Counted from the stretch's first letter, positions 1 to 11,782 are shown. The stretch: DNA of 64,000 nt from Isoetes taiwanensis (GCA_021234155.1 JAJEKV010000064.1:2914001-2978000); one strand, 5' to 3'. Notes: a model not told the origin generated them from the sequence alone. Numbers and translations: made by a program.

Positions 1-191
1 GAAACTGGAAGAAAGCTTGGATGCACACTAATAGACAAAAATTCCAATTATGGCCAGTTTTGGGGTCGGGGTGCTTCTTTTTATGTAAATTGACAGGGTT
101 CCGAAAAAAAATGGGAATGGAATGAGTCCCACTTTAATTAAATACGACTTCATTCTTAGAATTTTCCAGAAATCTTAAAAAATTTCTCCTT

Positions 192-842
192 CTAAGACGC
201 ATGGAAAAGAAACTTTGCCTTCTGAGACGTCTTCTTCCTTCTGAGATGCACGAAAAATCTGCTGAACATCTGGTCTATTTGATCATGAGTGTGCCCTACA
301 AGTAAAAATCCGAGCTTTACTTTTCTGAAGATCCCTAGCTCCACTAGCATGGCACAGTAACCAAAGAGTGTTTGATTTTTGTTCTCTCTGGTAGTGTTGC
401 CAAGTTGCAAGTAGAACATTAGTGGTAATTGCTCTTGATCACGAAGCACCTTGTTAAGTTGTGAGGTTCGGATCACCATGCAAGTTAGGATATATCAAAA
501 AGACTTTGCACTTTAGACATCCTTTGAAGACCATAGCTCCATCAATTCCAATAGACATATATTGCAGTGGGCATTCAAGAGCTTTTTTCCTGTGCTTAGC
601 AAGCTTTCTTCTCTCGGCTGCTTATTGATCACAGTGTCTAGAAAGCTTCTGTTGCACAATATCTGTTAAAGAAATCAGGTCAAAACAATTCTATGAAACA
701 AGTATGAGAATGAAGAACTTCAACTTACTTTTTTTGACCTCTGTCCTTGCAGTTTCTCTTTGACTCTTCAATTCTGCACACATTGAGCACATAGAAAGTC
801 TATGTCTCAAGAGAATTTTCACAAGACCAGATTCACTTTTCC
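192..842 (-). pseudogene. DUF7869-domain transposon-associated protein, broken fragment
   Basis: Reading the minus strand from about 842 downwards gives HRLSMCSMCAELK, then a donor-like GTAAGT near 728. An acceptor near 661 is followed by KLAKHRKKA, LQYMSIGIDGA, YLQLGNTTRENKN and FLLVGHTHDQIDQMFSRF. This order and the final histidine/aspartate motif are typical of the plant DUF7869 family, which is found in repetitive, probably transposon-borne genes. An in-frame TAA interrupts the segment just before KLAKHRKKA (near 630), and the frame shifts by one base near 470-480, so it cannot make a protein as it stands. The end near 200-250 also carries a short local repeat of cttctgaga-type sequence. 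Family recognition is by motif; function is unknown for the family. Confidence 0.72.
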
Positions 843-1872
843 ACTAGTAAAGTGTGAGTAAGAGATGTGATGAGACTGAATGCATGTCTCTTTGTATTAT
901 TAGAAGACATCTTTTTTTTTTGTGATGTTGTCTGTCAAATGATAAATGTTGCTACTAGACAACTTTTCATATGTTTCTCTAAAATATATTATGAAAATGT
1001 ATGCAACTCATTACATTTGAAAATGCTTTTTTACATTCTTTTTATTGGGGAAAAAAGCCTTAAATTTAAAATAAAAGGTCTTTTTAACCATATCTAAGTA
1101 ATTAAAATTGAAGAAAGTTTTTCTCTGCTTTTAAAAAGCTCTCACAGATCCGTGAATTCAGAGGCTGAACACCTTTGATCCATGGCTTTTCGTAGCCATG
1201 CCCGATGCAAGAAGCCGGAAAGAAAAGGCTGGAACCTATGGCCAGAGAAAACTTCCATGGTTTTTCTTAGCGGGAAGATGCAAGAAGCTGGTAGCCTGAC
1301 CGTTTTTTGAGCAACTGGCCGGACTTCCTCTCTACATAAGCTTCACGTTATGGAACTTGGATCGTTCAAGCTGCAAGAAAACACAGGAAAATCTTGAGAA
1401 TTCATTGCCCTTTTGTGCAGATTTCGGCCATCCGGAATCAATATCAGGTACCGTAGATGCTTTTTCAGATATGAATTGGAACCGGTTAGGGACTGGATTA
1501 GTTAAACATCTGAAGTTTTGCCTTATGTAGGCTGGCAGAGTTATAAGCTCCTCCAGACTTTTGATCCAGAAACGGATGCTTTAGGCCAACGAGTGGCTTA
1601 TAGGTTTAAATACAAAAGTAAAATTGGTTCGAATCATAGTAATAACCAACTCATCGATGAGCTCAAATCAACAGTGGTGCTTGGAACATCCTGACTACAA
1701 AAATCAACTCAAAGTAAAGTTGCTTAAGATAGAGAAACAGATATGTCTCATGTTGAGTAGTGCTTTGAGTAGAGCTTTCACTAGGCGCCAGAAACCTATC
1801 CAGGAGTGTGCCCTTGCCCTTTTCATTGAACATGATATGGTTGAGAACTTGAGGAACAACTGAAGCCTAACC
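843..1872. other. No gene recognised
   Basis: The open frames here are short (under 80 codons), of low complexity or AT-rich, and show no recognisable motifs or intron signals. Nothing else is supported. Confidence 0.5.
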
Positions 1873-1988
1873 GAAGCTGGAACATTGTACAAACTGAAGC
1901 TGGAACATTGTACAAACTGTTCTGAAAACTGTTCTGAAATTTGACGCAATGTTTTTCAACTGTTCTGAAATTTCACGCAATGTTTTTC
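1873..1988. repeat. Two adjacent short tandem duplications
   Basis: A 23-bp unit beginning GAAGCTGGAACATTG occurs twice (1873-1895 and 1896-1918). It is followed by a 31-bp unit beginning AACTGTTCTGAAATTT twice (1927-1957 and 1958-1988) with one G/C difference. Both are seen directly and look like replication-slippage products. Confidence 0.9.
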
Positions 1989-3373
1989 CTTATAATACTC
2001 TCTGCTGAGCAGATCATTCTGGCCATGTCCTTTATCCTGCATTATTGTAGTGCATCAAGTTTTTACAAGGATATTGAAACTAAGACAGGTAGCAATCCAT
2101 TTTCTTGGCCTCTTTAATTCCTTACTTTGGGCATTATGTTATGGTGGCTACGTGATGTCATCCGCATTTTGTATCAAAAAAAAAAATTTGAAAATTTTTG
2201 TTTTTGTGTATTATGGGAGATGTTTTTTTTGGTTTAGGAAAAAAATAAAAAATCAAAAAGCATTGGCAAGTTCATCAATAACATAAAAATTAAAAATAGC
2301 ACTCATAAGGCTTGACTTGCCAAAAGGACTTTTAACAGCCAGAATGTTCAAAGACTAAATAGAATGCTTAGGAAAGCAGCCGAACATCTCTACACTAAAG
2401 TTTCATCACTATAGAACTGAATAGAATTGAAATGAATTGACCTTTATCATTCATAATGACCAAAATCATTTTCTTGAACATAGTAGAATAGCACAAATGC
2501 ATATGTCCATATGGGTCACACAACCTAGACTTAACATCAAGGATCACCTCTACAACACAGTGTTCATCTTAGATTCTTAAACCTATTCTACTAGCACTAA
2601 AACACGAGATTGCACACTATGTATTCTATGGGCATCAGGAAGCTACAATCATAGATCCAATTACAAGGCATTCCTCCTTTCTTTATAAGTTAGAGGATCT
2701 ACCTCTTTTTTTTTAGAAAGTTTCTAAGAATGTCCTCGGTCTTCGTGGATGTAAGATTATCCATCTATTCATTGTTAAACTCGGGTCCTTGAAGGTTATA
2801 AGAATTCTACCGTTCTTTTTGTTGGATCTTGATTAGTTATGTTTCACAATTCCTCGAATATTCCACTTTGCCGAATATTTTATAGGTTATCCCCAATAAT
2901 ATTTCGAGCATTCTATATGCTCTTTGTTGGTATTTCTAAGCTCTGACCGGTGGCCAAGAGCTCTTAAGTGATTTTATTCTTGCTTGTTCTTCATGAGAAC
3001 TGCTATAAAGGGTTTGATTCTATATATTTCCACATTCTTTCATCACAATCTGACAGTGTTTCATTGATTGCATTTTAAAAGCCTTCGTTTGATTCATGGT
3101 TCACCCAATCTCAGTATTTGAAGCCTTAGATTGATTGAACACACTGCTTTAGACTTGGGAATATTTTTTTCATTTATGTTGAAGCAAACCATGAAAAGCC
3201 ATAGTTGGAGCTCTGTTCTTTCTCTGATTCTCAAGCTCTGTTTCTTCCAGGAAAAAAAACTCCATTGCATGCAACCTTCTCAATCTTGGGTTGTAAGGGA
3301 GGTCACTCTCCTCTCTCAATGATTATGCCAATAACCCACTTGGCCCCAAGGGTTATTTTGCATCCTCGTGTAT
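1989..3373. other. No gene recognised
   Basis: AT-rich sequence with homopolymer runs and only short unrelated open frames on both strands. I see no domain, RNA gene or clear repeat. Confidence 0.5.
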
Positions 3374-3514
3374 CTATCTTGTATTTGTTGAAAAGCACCA
3401 AAATATTATAGCAAATTGTCGAAATACAAACCACCACTCGTACTCTATCTTGTATTTGTTGAAAAGCACCAAAATATTATAGCAAATTGTCGAAATACAA
3501 ACCACCACTCGTAC
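3374..3514. repeat. 71-bp tandem duplication
   Basis: The unit starting CTATCTTGTATTTG and ending CCACCACTCGTAC is present at 3374-3444 and again at 3445-3514, essentially identical, so the duplication is young. It lies about 450 bp downstream of the aldo-keto reductase stop codon. Confidence 0.92.
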
Positions 3515-3960
3515 GAATCTTGAGTTCAAACACCGCTAGTGACTGAAGTAAAAGATATAACACACGTCCTTCAACTTTATTGAAAATAATCAAGATGTGA
3601 TTCTTCAAAAACAACTCTTTTAAGAAAAAGATAATCTTGTTTGTACAGAACAATGTCCTTAACTTTTTCTCTTGTGCCATATCATTGACAGAGAGCAAGC
3701 AACGTACAAGAGTTCAGCTTTCAGATGCAATGTCAGAGATGTCACCAAGGTTCTTTTTAGTTTAAGTCAAATTAATGAATGGCACTGTCGTATTAGCTCC
3801 AATTGATTAATTCAAAGTGCTTGCATGTGCTACTTGAAGAGAAGAATTGGAAAAGGCTTGTAGTGTGGAGTACTAAGGTCAATTTGAGATCATCAAATTT
3901 GCCTCATCGTGCACAAATGCATTTATTTATTGCACATGCCCAGGAAAACACAAGCAATGT

Positions 3961-5286
3961 TCACGCTGCTGTTGTAGGATCCCAAGCCACACAAAAGCCT
4001 TCATCCAAGGAGTCTAACTTCAACATGTCATCAGGTGATAATATAAAATCGAAAACCTGTATACATTGATTAATACCAGACAATTTTCAGAGCAAAAATT
4101 CGAGTAAAACCCATTTACCTCAGAATTTTCTTTTATTCTTGCTGGGTTGCTAGACTTTGGAATGACAACAAATTCTTTTTGGAGACACCAACGGATGAGA
4201 ACTTGTGCTGGGGTTTTGTTGTAATGCTTTGCAACCTGTCTTTTACATCACATTAGTCTCTTTATTAAAGCAAATTATTTATAGGACTCTTCTTTGAAAA
4301 CAAGAGATAAAATTTTACCTCTACCACTACTTTGTCAGTGAGGCGCCTCCCTCTAGTCAATGGAGAATATGCTTCAAGAGCAATATTCTGTGACCGACAA
4401 AATTCAACTAACTTCTTCCTTGAGTTGAAAGGATGAAGTTCTAACTGCCATGAAATGCAGAATGTTAGCAGTGAAAGTTTTACATAATAAAGGGCTCTAG
4501 CTCTGTTACACACATTTGACAAATATCAAAAAGCCAACCTGATTAACTGAGGGCCGAATTGTGCAGTGAGCAAAAAGCTCCTCTAAATGTTTTATTCCAT
4601 AATTGCTTACTCCAATAGACCTTGCCTTTCCACTTTTAAGGATAGTTTCCATGGCTCTCCATGTCTCTAATCTCTTCTCAGACATGGGCGAGTGCACCAG
4701 ATACAAGTCCACTATCATAAATCATATAAAGAAAACTTAATATGACGCAGGAAATGCACCAGATACAAGTCCACTATCACAAATCATATATAGAAAGCTT
4801 AACATGATGCAGGATATGGTACATATGCCATAAATCTGAGTGTTTTAAGATACTAATCCACATAAATCTTGTTATACATACATACCATAGTCCATATCCA
4901 ATTCCTTAAGGCTGCGCTCGAAAGCCCTCAGCGTCTCATCGTAACCATGATCTGAATTCCAAAGCTTGGTTACAACAAACACCTCCTTCCTAGGAATGCC
5001 ACTTTCCCTCACAGCCTTGCCTGACCAATCAAAAACCTAATTGAAACTACAACACACACAAGCATAAGGAAAAAATTAAGGGGAAAAAACTCATACCTAC
5101 AGCGGCCTCGTTTCCGTATAAATGGGCGGTGTCGATATGACGATATCCAAGCTTGAGAGCTGCCGGAACCGCCTGCATGACCTCTTTGGGACTCATCTGC
5201 CATACTCCAAGTCCGAGCTTAGGGATTTGAATGTCCACACCTGCTCCTACGTTTACAAGCTCCAGACATCCGCACTCCATCGCCAT
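3961..5286 (-). CDS. Aldo-keto reductase, six exons, 278 aa
   Basis: Exons (minus strand): 5286-5097, 5020-4886, 4711-4539, 4444-4319, 4235-4119 and 4056-3961. All introns are GT-AG; the coding total is 837 nt ending in TGA. The product is a single-domain NADPH-dependent oxidoreductase of the AKR superfamily, expected to be cytosolic with a (beta/alpha)8 barrel. The catalytic tetrad is present: Asp52 and Tyr57 in [11 protein letters not shown], Lys82 in FVVTKLW, His115 in DLYLVHSP. Cofactor-side motifs follow: [17 protein letters not shown] and [12 protein letters not shown]. At 278 aa it is close to compact bacterial and plant 2,5-diketogluconate-reductase-like members and shorter than ~315-aa forms. 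I chose Met at 5286; the frame stays open to 5412, so a longer start is possible but the upstream part looks like 5' UTR. Substrate cannot be told. Intron 2 carries a duplicated 3' splice region, and a LINE-type tail lies upstream. Confidence 0.93.
4693..4816 (-). repeat. 62-bp duplication of an exon-3 acceptor inside intron 2 of the aldo-keto reductase
   Basis: The unit spanning the end of intron 2 and the first ~19 nt of exon 3 (4693-4754) is repeated immediately upstream in the intron (4755-4816) with a few substitutions. The extra copy keeps the GATAG-type acceptor (as GTGATAG), so the intron holds a second, decoy acceptor followed by a duplicate of the exon start. Confidence 0.85.
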
Positions 5287-5453
5287 TATTTCTGTTTGTG
5301 ATTGTGTTAGTCCGATGCCAGCATGTTTTCCTTTGATCGTGAAAATCGGCACATGGCAGTCATAAACTTTATAGCCTATTAACAAGTGCCATTTCTTTAC
5401 ATGCTTTCCCATTGCATTTTTGAAATTGGGCCCAGCTTACAAACATTCTAACT

Positions 5454-5513
5454 AGGAAGGAAGGAAGGAGGTTCTTTTATCGTCCGTGGAGGCCAATCGG
5501 CCTATGGGACCCA
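5454..5513 (-). mobile_element. Severely 5'-truncated LINE/SINE tail with (TTCC)n end
   Basis: On the minus strand, GGGTCCCATAGGCC and CCTCCACGGACGATAAAA are followed by a TTCC simple repeat. The same box ends a recognisable LINE at 48.9 kb, there with an ATT repeat, and recurs at 57.44 kb with a TTCTA repeat. It is therefore a 3'-end relic of that retroposon family, about 170 bp upstream of the chosen aldo-keto reductase start. Confidence 0.7.
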
Positions 5514-5549
5514 AATTAACACGGGTGCAGCAAGCCCGTTGCTACCCGG

Positions 5550-8240
5550 ATTAGGGGAAATGCAACCTTGGGGAATGGGTTAGGTTGGTTGTAGGATTGT
5601 TGGATACAACGATTTGTAGATCATGAAAATGAGGCCTAGCTATACCTCTTGCATCATGTGTCTGAAGTAGCAAATAAGTACATTGGACAATTGTTGGATC
5701 CTTGAAAATGTGTGAAGCACCACATGTTGAGGCCTAGTCGAAAATGGCTAGAGATATTAGGAAGTACGGTCTTTTGCAAGAGGACATACTAGATGTCTTA
5801 CATATGAATCATTCCAATCCTTTTGAATCAAACATTATTCAAAGTTCAAACTTCAAATTAAATATAACCATCCACTAGGATTTAATCTCATTGTTTGCGC
5901 TACATGTGGAAGCTAAATTGTGGAGGATATTGCCTATCTCACTTGGATATTGCCTATCTCACTTTGCTTTCTAACGTTAACATCGTTATTGGTCCTCATA
6001 GCATTTGACATCATTATTGGCCTTTACAGCATTTGACATCATTGTTTATCATCTACTATATGTCAAAGCTAGGTCAAGAGACCTATTTTTACACCAAGAT
6101 CTTGAGCTATAGTCCACCAACATGGGTTTACCATAGAGGAGCTTACCTATTGGTGTTATTATGTCTTTAGCCCAATGTTCATTTAGTACCAAGTCACGAT
6201 CATAAGAAGTTTAAGCATGAATCTGAAGCAATTGCTTGAGATGATGCCAACAAAATAATAGTTTCAAAGCATGAATATAAATTCGAAATGTCGCTTCAAA
6301 TGTTGCCATTTGAGTCATATGGACCACCAAACATTGCAAAGGCAACTACCAAGGTGCCAAGGTGCAAAGGCAACTACAGTGCCAACTCATTCTACCAATT
6401 GTAGGTGCATGACCAACTTTCCAAACATGGTAATAGATGTGGCATTGTCTGCTTTTTTCCTTTCTGTGGACAAACTTGAAGGTCTCTGTTTATGACCATG
6501 GAACACGTGCACTCAGATATGACAGTAAAAGTTTTACGTGCCTTAATATCATTGCAAGGGCAATATAATAGCTATGTTCTAAAATGTACACTTGTTAATG
6601 GAACTGCTTGAATCACCCTAATCAGCATTCTTGCATGGCATGGATTTATTGGGTACATATCTATAACCTTGGTTTGGGAATTTTTTTGCCTATGATCGGC
6701 AGTTTTTCTACTGGAATTAGAGCAGCCTACTAGCTATGAACTCCCTCGCTATTTTTGCCGGAAGTACCAAGAAAAATGCCTGTTTTAGCAGGAAATTTTC
6801 CTATTGTTTCTAAACTGTACTGCCAATTTTCATTTCCACATGGTAGCTTACAAGGCTTCCGAGGAATTTCTCAAACCAAGTCCATAACCCATCCAATTGG
6901 GGTTGGTAAACCTATTGACGGATTTAGTACTGATAGTGCCTTCAGACATTTTTCGCCTTGCAATAATGAATCAGGTTCAGGTGGAGTTGGGAAAGGAAAG
7001 TTGACTACCTGAAGCAAAAAATCAATGCATTGTCAGAGATACCAATGGACCATTTTACAATACCAATATTTTATTGCCATTAATAACTTTCTGAATCGCA
7101 ATGTTGAAAACTAAAATAACTTCGGAATCATAAATAATGAAAAGATATAGCTTTGCAAAAATCCATGCTATAAGTCTAGATCTTAATCTTAGTAAAGTGT
7201 TCATCCTCAAGGTACATTTTGCAGGAAACCATTTCAATTCTCACCTTGCTAATCCCCATGCATTTCAGAAAAACTATAACTCCCTTCGGGAAATGTATCA
7301 TTAAAAATTGCAAATGAATAGACGATAACAATGACCTAGACCTGTCCAACCAGCTCTGCTTGAACAATGAGAAGCCAAAGCTTTGTTAATCCAATGGCAC
7401 ACTCTTTCTTTTGTGTGCCCACAATCAACAAGCATATCGTATTCTGAGAATATTACATTTCAGCGACATTTGTAGCAATGACAACTAGCCACATTTCATA
7501 TGGAACCTGACCAAATACTTGTAACTGAGAACATGTACGAAGCATGGCATAGAGTGGCAACACGTACAATTGTCCTGACTTCCTTCGCCTTTTGCCAGGC
7601 AGGCATAACTACATAAACAATAGCTTGCCCTGAAGTCAAAGAAGGTTCATCGTCTTAAGTTATGCTATCATCATCAGATGTTCCATAGCACTACGTAAAC
7701 TCTGAAAGTTCATTTTCACTTCAAGGGTCAATAAGTGCTTCAAAGAAATCTAAATCTGCAGTCTCTTCGCCATCAACTGCATAAATAAAAGTCCCTAAAT
7801 CAAGTCCACTAAGTACTTGCTTTTCTCGAACAGATGCCTTATCATTGATGATTGTCCGGCCCTAAGATTTTGAATATGTGGCATAAGTTTTAGGCTTTGC
7901 AAAAGCCTGTCTCAGTTTTGTACAAAGGCATTCAACTTCCCCTTGACCAGTCAAAAATTCCATACCAAAATGCGACTAGGAAGAAACTTCTTATAAAATG
8001 GCACAAACTTTTTTGGATGCAGCATCTTGATAATCTAAGAGTTCTGTTTGCACTAAAATGGTTAGTTATCGAAAGCTGCCTACTAGACATCCTAATTACT
8101 GGCAGTGGGACTGGAAACATCCTGCTATTAGAAGTAAAATCATCAACACGTAATGTCGCACCCATTACAATCAGTTTTAGGGGAGCCACTGAACTCGAAC
8201 TTTTATTGAGTTCATGACCATGACCATGCCCATCAAATCT
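5550..8240. repeat. Segmental duplication, copy 1 (partner 41488-44141)
   Basis: From the shared GGGGAAATGCA and GAATGGGTTAGGTTGG near the left edge to CATCAAATCTG near the right edge, this block matches 41488-44141 in the same orientation. Substitutions and small indels occur throughout. It contains about 900 bp of non-coding DNA and a helicase pseudogene. Flanks diverge sharply on both sides. Confidence 0.9.
6500..8235 (-). pseudogene. DEAH-box RNA helicase (DEAH13/DHX37/Dhr1-like), unprocessed pseudogene, copy 1
   Basis: Minus-strand pieces follow the C-terminal half of the ribosome-biogenesis helicase DHX37/Ecm16 in order. PLKLIVMGATLRVDDF corresponds to motif III, where SAT is changed to GAT. 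Then come the RQLSITNHFSANR region, LPLYAMLRTCSQLQVFGQVP, VVIATNVAEM followed by a stop (motif V region), MGISKV, and NFPFPTPPEPDSLL with CLKALSVLNPS. Intron-like sequence is kept (a CAG acceptor precedes VVNFPFP), so this is a genomic duplicate and not a retrocopy. Frameshifts and stops are spread through it. The family acts in nucleolar 18S rRNA maturation; this copy cannot encode a working enzyme. The stop within motif V (near 7453) is private to this copy. Confidence 0.8.
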
Positions 8241-8831
8241 GAGCCTCGACAGACGAAATGCTCCATTGGTGGTAGGATTCATTGATCAGCCTCATAGGCT
8301 CATTTCAAGTCTACATATTGAATCTCTCATATTAGACAACTCTTGCAAAGATCTATAATCAAAATAACAAAGAATGAATCTTCCTATTCTATATCGCTGG
8401 CAGTGCAAGCAAATAGAAAAATTGTTGACCTGCTTTTGCTTGCCCTTATCACAAAGCCAACTCAAATTAAATTTTATCTAATATACTTAATTCAAGTAGA
8501 GTGCAGCTCATCATTGAAGAACAGTAGTTCTGTTGCAATTTAGGGTTTAGGAACGACCACCGTATAAGATGCACCATAAAAATCTGCCACAAAAATGTAG
8601 AAACCCATTAATTATCACAACGATCTCTATTGTACCATCACATTGAGGGATTAGCAGCAAACGCTGGCGAAAACATTTTGCCCTAAAAACACAGTGACTT
8701 TTCTTGGAAAAAGGGACCAAGAAAAACACTATTATGGCTAGGAATTCAAAAAATGGCATAAGGACCTGCTGGCAAAAATGTACTCTAACGTCGAAAAACA
8801 TGTTAGCAACTGCCCCCTAAGACTTCTTAAG
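8241..8831. other. No gene recognised
   Basis: Unique-looking AT-rich sequence between the segmental duplication and the LTR. The open frames are short and carry no known motif. Confidence 0.5.
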
Positions 8832-10336
8832 TGTGACGTTCCAGCATAACATACGATCCGAATACGTATATTATACTGACACGGCACACGTACATGTCAC
8901 CACGACAAGTACTTGAGAGCCGTAAAGGGTTGCACCTAGGGGGCAAGATGCAATTAAAACCCCTTGCCAAGTGGCAATACCCCATTTGGCCCCTTCTGAC
9001 CTAACCCTAAAAATTCATATATAAGGAACCAAAGGGGAAACCCTAAACCTTTCCCCTTTCGCATTTTGGGTTCCCTGAGCCATTCCGGCCAAGGCAAGCT
9101 GCCATTCCGCATTGCCAAGCGCCGCTGAGCTGCCTTTGCACATTAGATTCATCAAGAGCAGCTGTCTTCAGCAAGAACGAGAGCGTGGACGCGATCCGGG
9201 GAGCTGGAGCAAGTCAAGGATCAGGTAACTTGCGATTCTATTGTGCAAAGCCGCCTCTTAGCCCGGCAATGAGTTAGGATAATATGTTAGATCAGTCCTA
9301 TCAGCCTTGTAGATCCCAAGATCACCAGCCGTAATGAAAGAACCTAACCTTGTATGTTAGGTAAGATAAATTAGATCTTATTCAGTATTTCAGTTCTGGA
9401 TGATGATGATGTTCCATTCTATGCTCTCCCGTGTATGTGGGAAGGGGGGTAGAGACCCTGAAACCTTCAGTAGCAAATGATCCTAGATAACCTCATTAAT
9501 TCCCAATTAATACGGCCCGTGTACAAGAGCCCGCCTGGTTGTGGGCGGCGGGGCTAGACCGATGGAACAAGGGGGACTTGTCCCATCACTGATTGACCCC
9601 TCTGGTGTGTAAAGCCTACCAGGGATCTAAGCTGGCTAGGCTTAATGGTTTGCCACTGCGTGTGGGCAAGGCATGAACTCGACACCTCTTGGGTGATCCG
9701 TCGCCTTCAATGAGGTTCAAGTCGAATACGGGCAGTGGCCCTCTAGCCTGTGATGGGCATGCATGCCTCTGGAGGAGAGGAGACTCTCCTCCTGCCTCAT
9801 TGGGACTGGGAAGATGCAACCCAGTAGTAGCCCTTTGGCTACGCACTCGACAGGCTACGGTCCAGTCCCAAGAGTCTTCAACCAACTCTACAAAGTGTGC
9901 ACGGGAGGGGCGGACGGAGTGGACTACCCAACAGCCATGTTCTTATGCCAGTCCAATCCAATTGCCATGAATTCTGTCTGCATTGACTTCTGGAGACCCA
10001 AGCCGTCAGTCGATCCCCCATGAGTCTGAGCCTTGGGTAGGATTCCCCTTATGTTGATGTTACTGATGTTGTTATTACATATGTTATGTTGTGGTGTATT
10101 CATCCTTCGAGGTCACTTGTTGCTATATTGATGTCATGTGCTTATGTTTATTCACGTTTCTGCAGCTAGGACGGTCCCGAGGGAAGACGGGGCAAATGAC
10201 CCATCCATTCTTCCCCATTGATCCAGTGTCAAGGATTGGTGTCAAGTGGATGGCCCCTATCAGTTTGGCTGCCAGGGGGATGAACTCCACCTTCTGATAT
10301 GATGGGAGCATTGTAGAAGAAGTAGGGGACGTCACA
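8832..10336 (+). mobile_element. 1.5-kb long terminal repeat (5' LTR) of an LTR retrotransposon
   Basis: The block starts TGTGACGT and ends ACGTCACA, a perfect 8-bp inverted terminal pair with canonical TG...CA ends. It is followed after one base by a primer-binding site. TATATAA at 9018-9024 would serve as an LTR promoter, downstream of an ACCCTAA motif. The 1505-bp length suits large plant LTRs. No second LTR is visible, so the rest of the element is deleted, displaced by the cluster to its right, or beyond the window. The GC-rich open frames within (9616-10023) look like chance. Confidence 0.8.
9018..9024 (+). promoter_or_regulatory. TATA box of the LTR
   Basis: TATATAA, 187 bp into the LTR, followed by a GC-richer stretch that would be the transcribed R/U5 part. 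Inferred from position and sequence only. Confidence 0.5.
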
Positions 10337-10337
10337 G

Positions 10338-10349
10338 TGGTATCAGAGC
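10338..10349 (+). other. Primer-binding site for initiator methionine tRNA
   Basis: TGGTATCAGAGC is the classical plant retrotransposon site complementary to the 3' end of tRNA-iMet. It sits one base after the LTR end, which fixes the LTR boundary and the plus orientation. Confidence 0.9.
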
Positions 10350-10562
10350 ATGATCTTGGTAGACCAAGATCGGGCACTGACCATTCCCTGTTAGAACTAA
10401 CAGTAGAGTTCCAGTCTTAAGAATAGCAACCCAAGCATGAACCTCAAAAATTTGGAAAAAAAAAGAAAAAATTCAAATCCTTAGAGTAGCAAGTAGAATA
10501 ATGCTAAGTTAGGAAGAATTATGGGAAACCCCTGAAAAATTAGGGCCATTAGGAAGTGACCC

Positions 10563-10625
10563 CTCACAGAGTGCGCCCTGGGCATTTCTAAACTTTTTGA
10601 GAATGCTTCTCGCACACTGTGTGAG
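10563..10625. repeat. Hairpin repeat, copy 1 of 4
   Basis: The arms CTCACAGAGTGCG and CGCACACTGTGTGAG pair around a spacer containing AAACTTTTTGAGAATG. Direct-orientation relatives lie at 14490, 16066 and 16270. This copy is ~210 bp after the primer-binding site. Confidence 0.82.
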
Positions 10626-10703
10626 CAGTGGACCCATGTTGACCTAGCCAGATGCATAATTAGAGCAATCTGAGAGTAGCTTAAACCTTGAATTTGAGCT
10701 AGG

Positions 10704-10879
10704 AATATGTAGCATAATAACAGGGGGTTACTTTTTGTTTTTTATACGTTTTTTCACATGGTTTTTCTATGATTTCGTTGTTGTATTCATTGAGGTGTAC
10801 TAAATAGTATTTCTAGAGTGCACCCTTTATGGGCCGTTAATTTTCGTTGGCTGAAACAATCCGAGGGTTGTTGTCTTTC
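10704..10879. mobile_element. ~176-bp non-autonomous element, copy 1
   Basis: Runs from AATATGTAGCATAATAACAG to GTTGTTGTCTTTC. An almost identical inverted copy at 33696-33870 is absent from the sister LTR at 26.4 kb, which shows that the unit is mobile. A diverged copy is at 12735 and a terminal fragment at 58831. There are no clear terminal inverted repeats. Confidence 0.75.
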
Positions 10880-10898
10880 TCTGCATGTTTGTGCATGA

Positions 10899-11073
10899 AC
10901 ACTGCGCATGTGTATGCATGTGCATGTGCACGTGCATGTGCACGTGTGTGCATGTGCATGTGCATGTGCACGTGTGTGCATGTGCATGTGCATGTGCATG
11001 TGCATGTGCATGTGCATGTGCATGTGTATTCTGCTTGTGCATGTGCATGTGCATGTGCATGCGCATGTGCATG
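10899..11073. repeat. (TGCATG)n / (GTGCAT)n microsatellite
   Basis: About 175 bp of hexanucleotide repeat, interrupted by ACGTGTG variants and by TATTCTGCT. The long Cys/Met/His/Val-rich open frames on both strands are artefacts of this repeat. Confidence 0.95.
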
Positions 11074-11079
11074 TGTACT

Positions 11080-11782
11080 TGCCCTCTTGGATTCTTGTTG
11101 CCGGAGTGGATGTTTGCTGATGGAAGGTTATCACGAGATGGATTTTTTGCTCACATTTACAAAGGTATTTGTTTTTTTAATGTTTCTTCAGTTAATATAA
11201 TGGTATTTTTTACAAGATATTGGTTTTCTGATTCTACAATGCAATGCTGCAAAACCCGCCTTTGTTTCCTTCACTTTGTCTATTCTAAGATTTGTTGCAG
11301 ATTCTAAAAGAGTTTAGAGTTTTAGGCCCTCTGTTTGCTTCCAACTTCTTGGATATTCCTGGCCTGCTGGATTATTCATAGTAACCAGCCTTTAGCTTCA
11401 ATCAACAAATGGATTCTTGTGCACACAACAGGCGGATTATTCCATGCCGCTTTCTGAGTCGTGCAGATCAGTCAAACAGTGGCCATATGGAGCATCCAAA
11501 ATCATATGGATTGATAAACAATGGTTTCATTGTGAAAGAGAAATAGCTGTAGCTGAAGTAACACGTGGAATGCTAACAGAGCAAGCTTGCTTCAAAACCT
11601 CTATCCTTGATCTCGCTTCACTGACTGTTACAGGAAACCTACTCCACATCACCAAACTGGCCGATTCTCTTCACTTGTTAAACCAAAGCCAGGCAACCCG
11701 TGAGAAAGTGTCACTAAGTTCTTTATGAACCTCACCAATTGTTACTGCAGAGTAACGTTGATGTTGTTGTCTTTCATGCAAT
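11080..11782. other. No gene recognised
   Basis: A 103-codon plus-strand open frame at 11417-11728 has ordinary composition but no motif I recognise, and no partner exons are evident. It is left uncalled. Confidence 0.4.

Noticed and set aside
3803-4069. 88-codon plus-strand frame
   Set aside because: Overlaps the last aldo-keto reductase exon on the opposite strand and shows no homology.
7897-8217. 106-codon plus-strand frame
   Set aside because: Antisense to the DEAH13-like pseudogene, whose motifs are on the minus strand.
9616-10023. GC-rich frames of 86-93 codons
   Set aside because: They lie wholly inside the LTR defined by inverted ends and the primer-binding site.
10787-11307. Overlapping Cys/Met/His/Val/Thr-rich frames on both strands
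   Set aside because: They are translations of the TGCATG microsatellite in different frames, not proteins.
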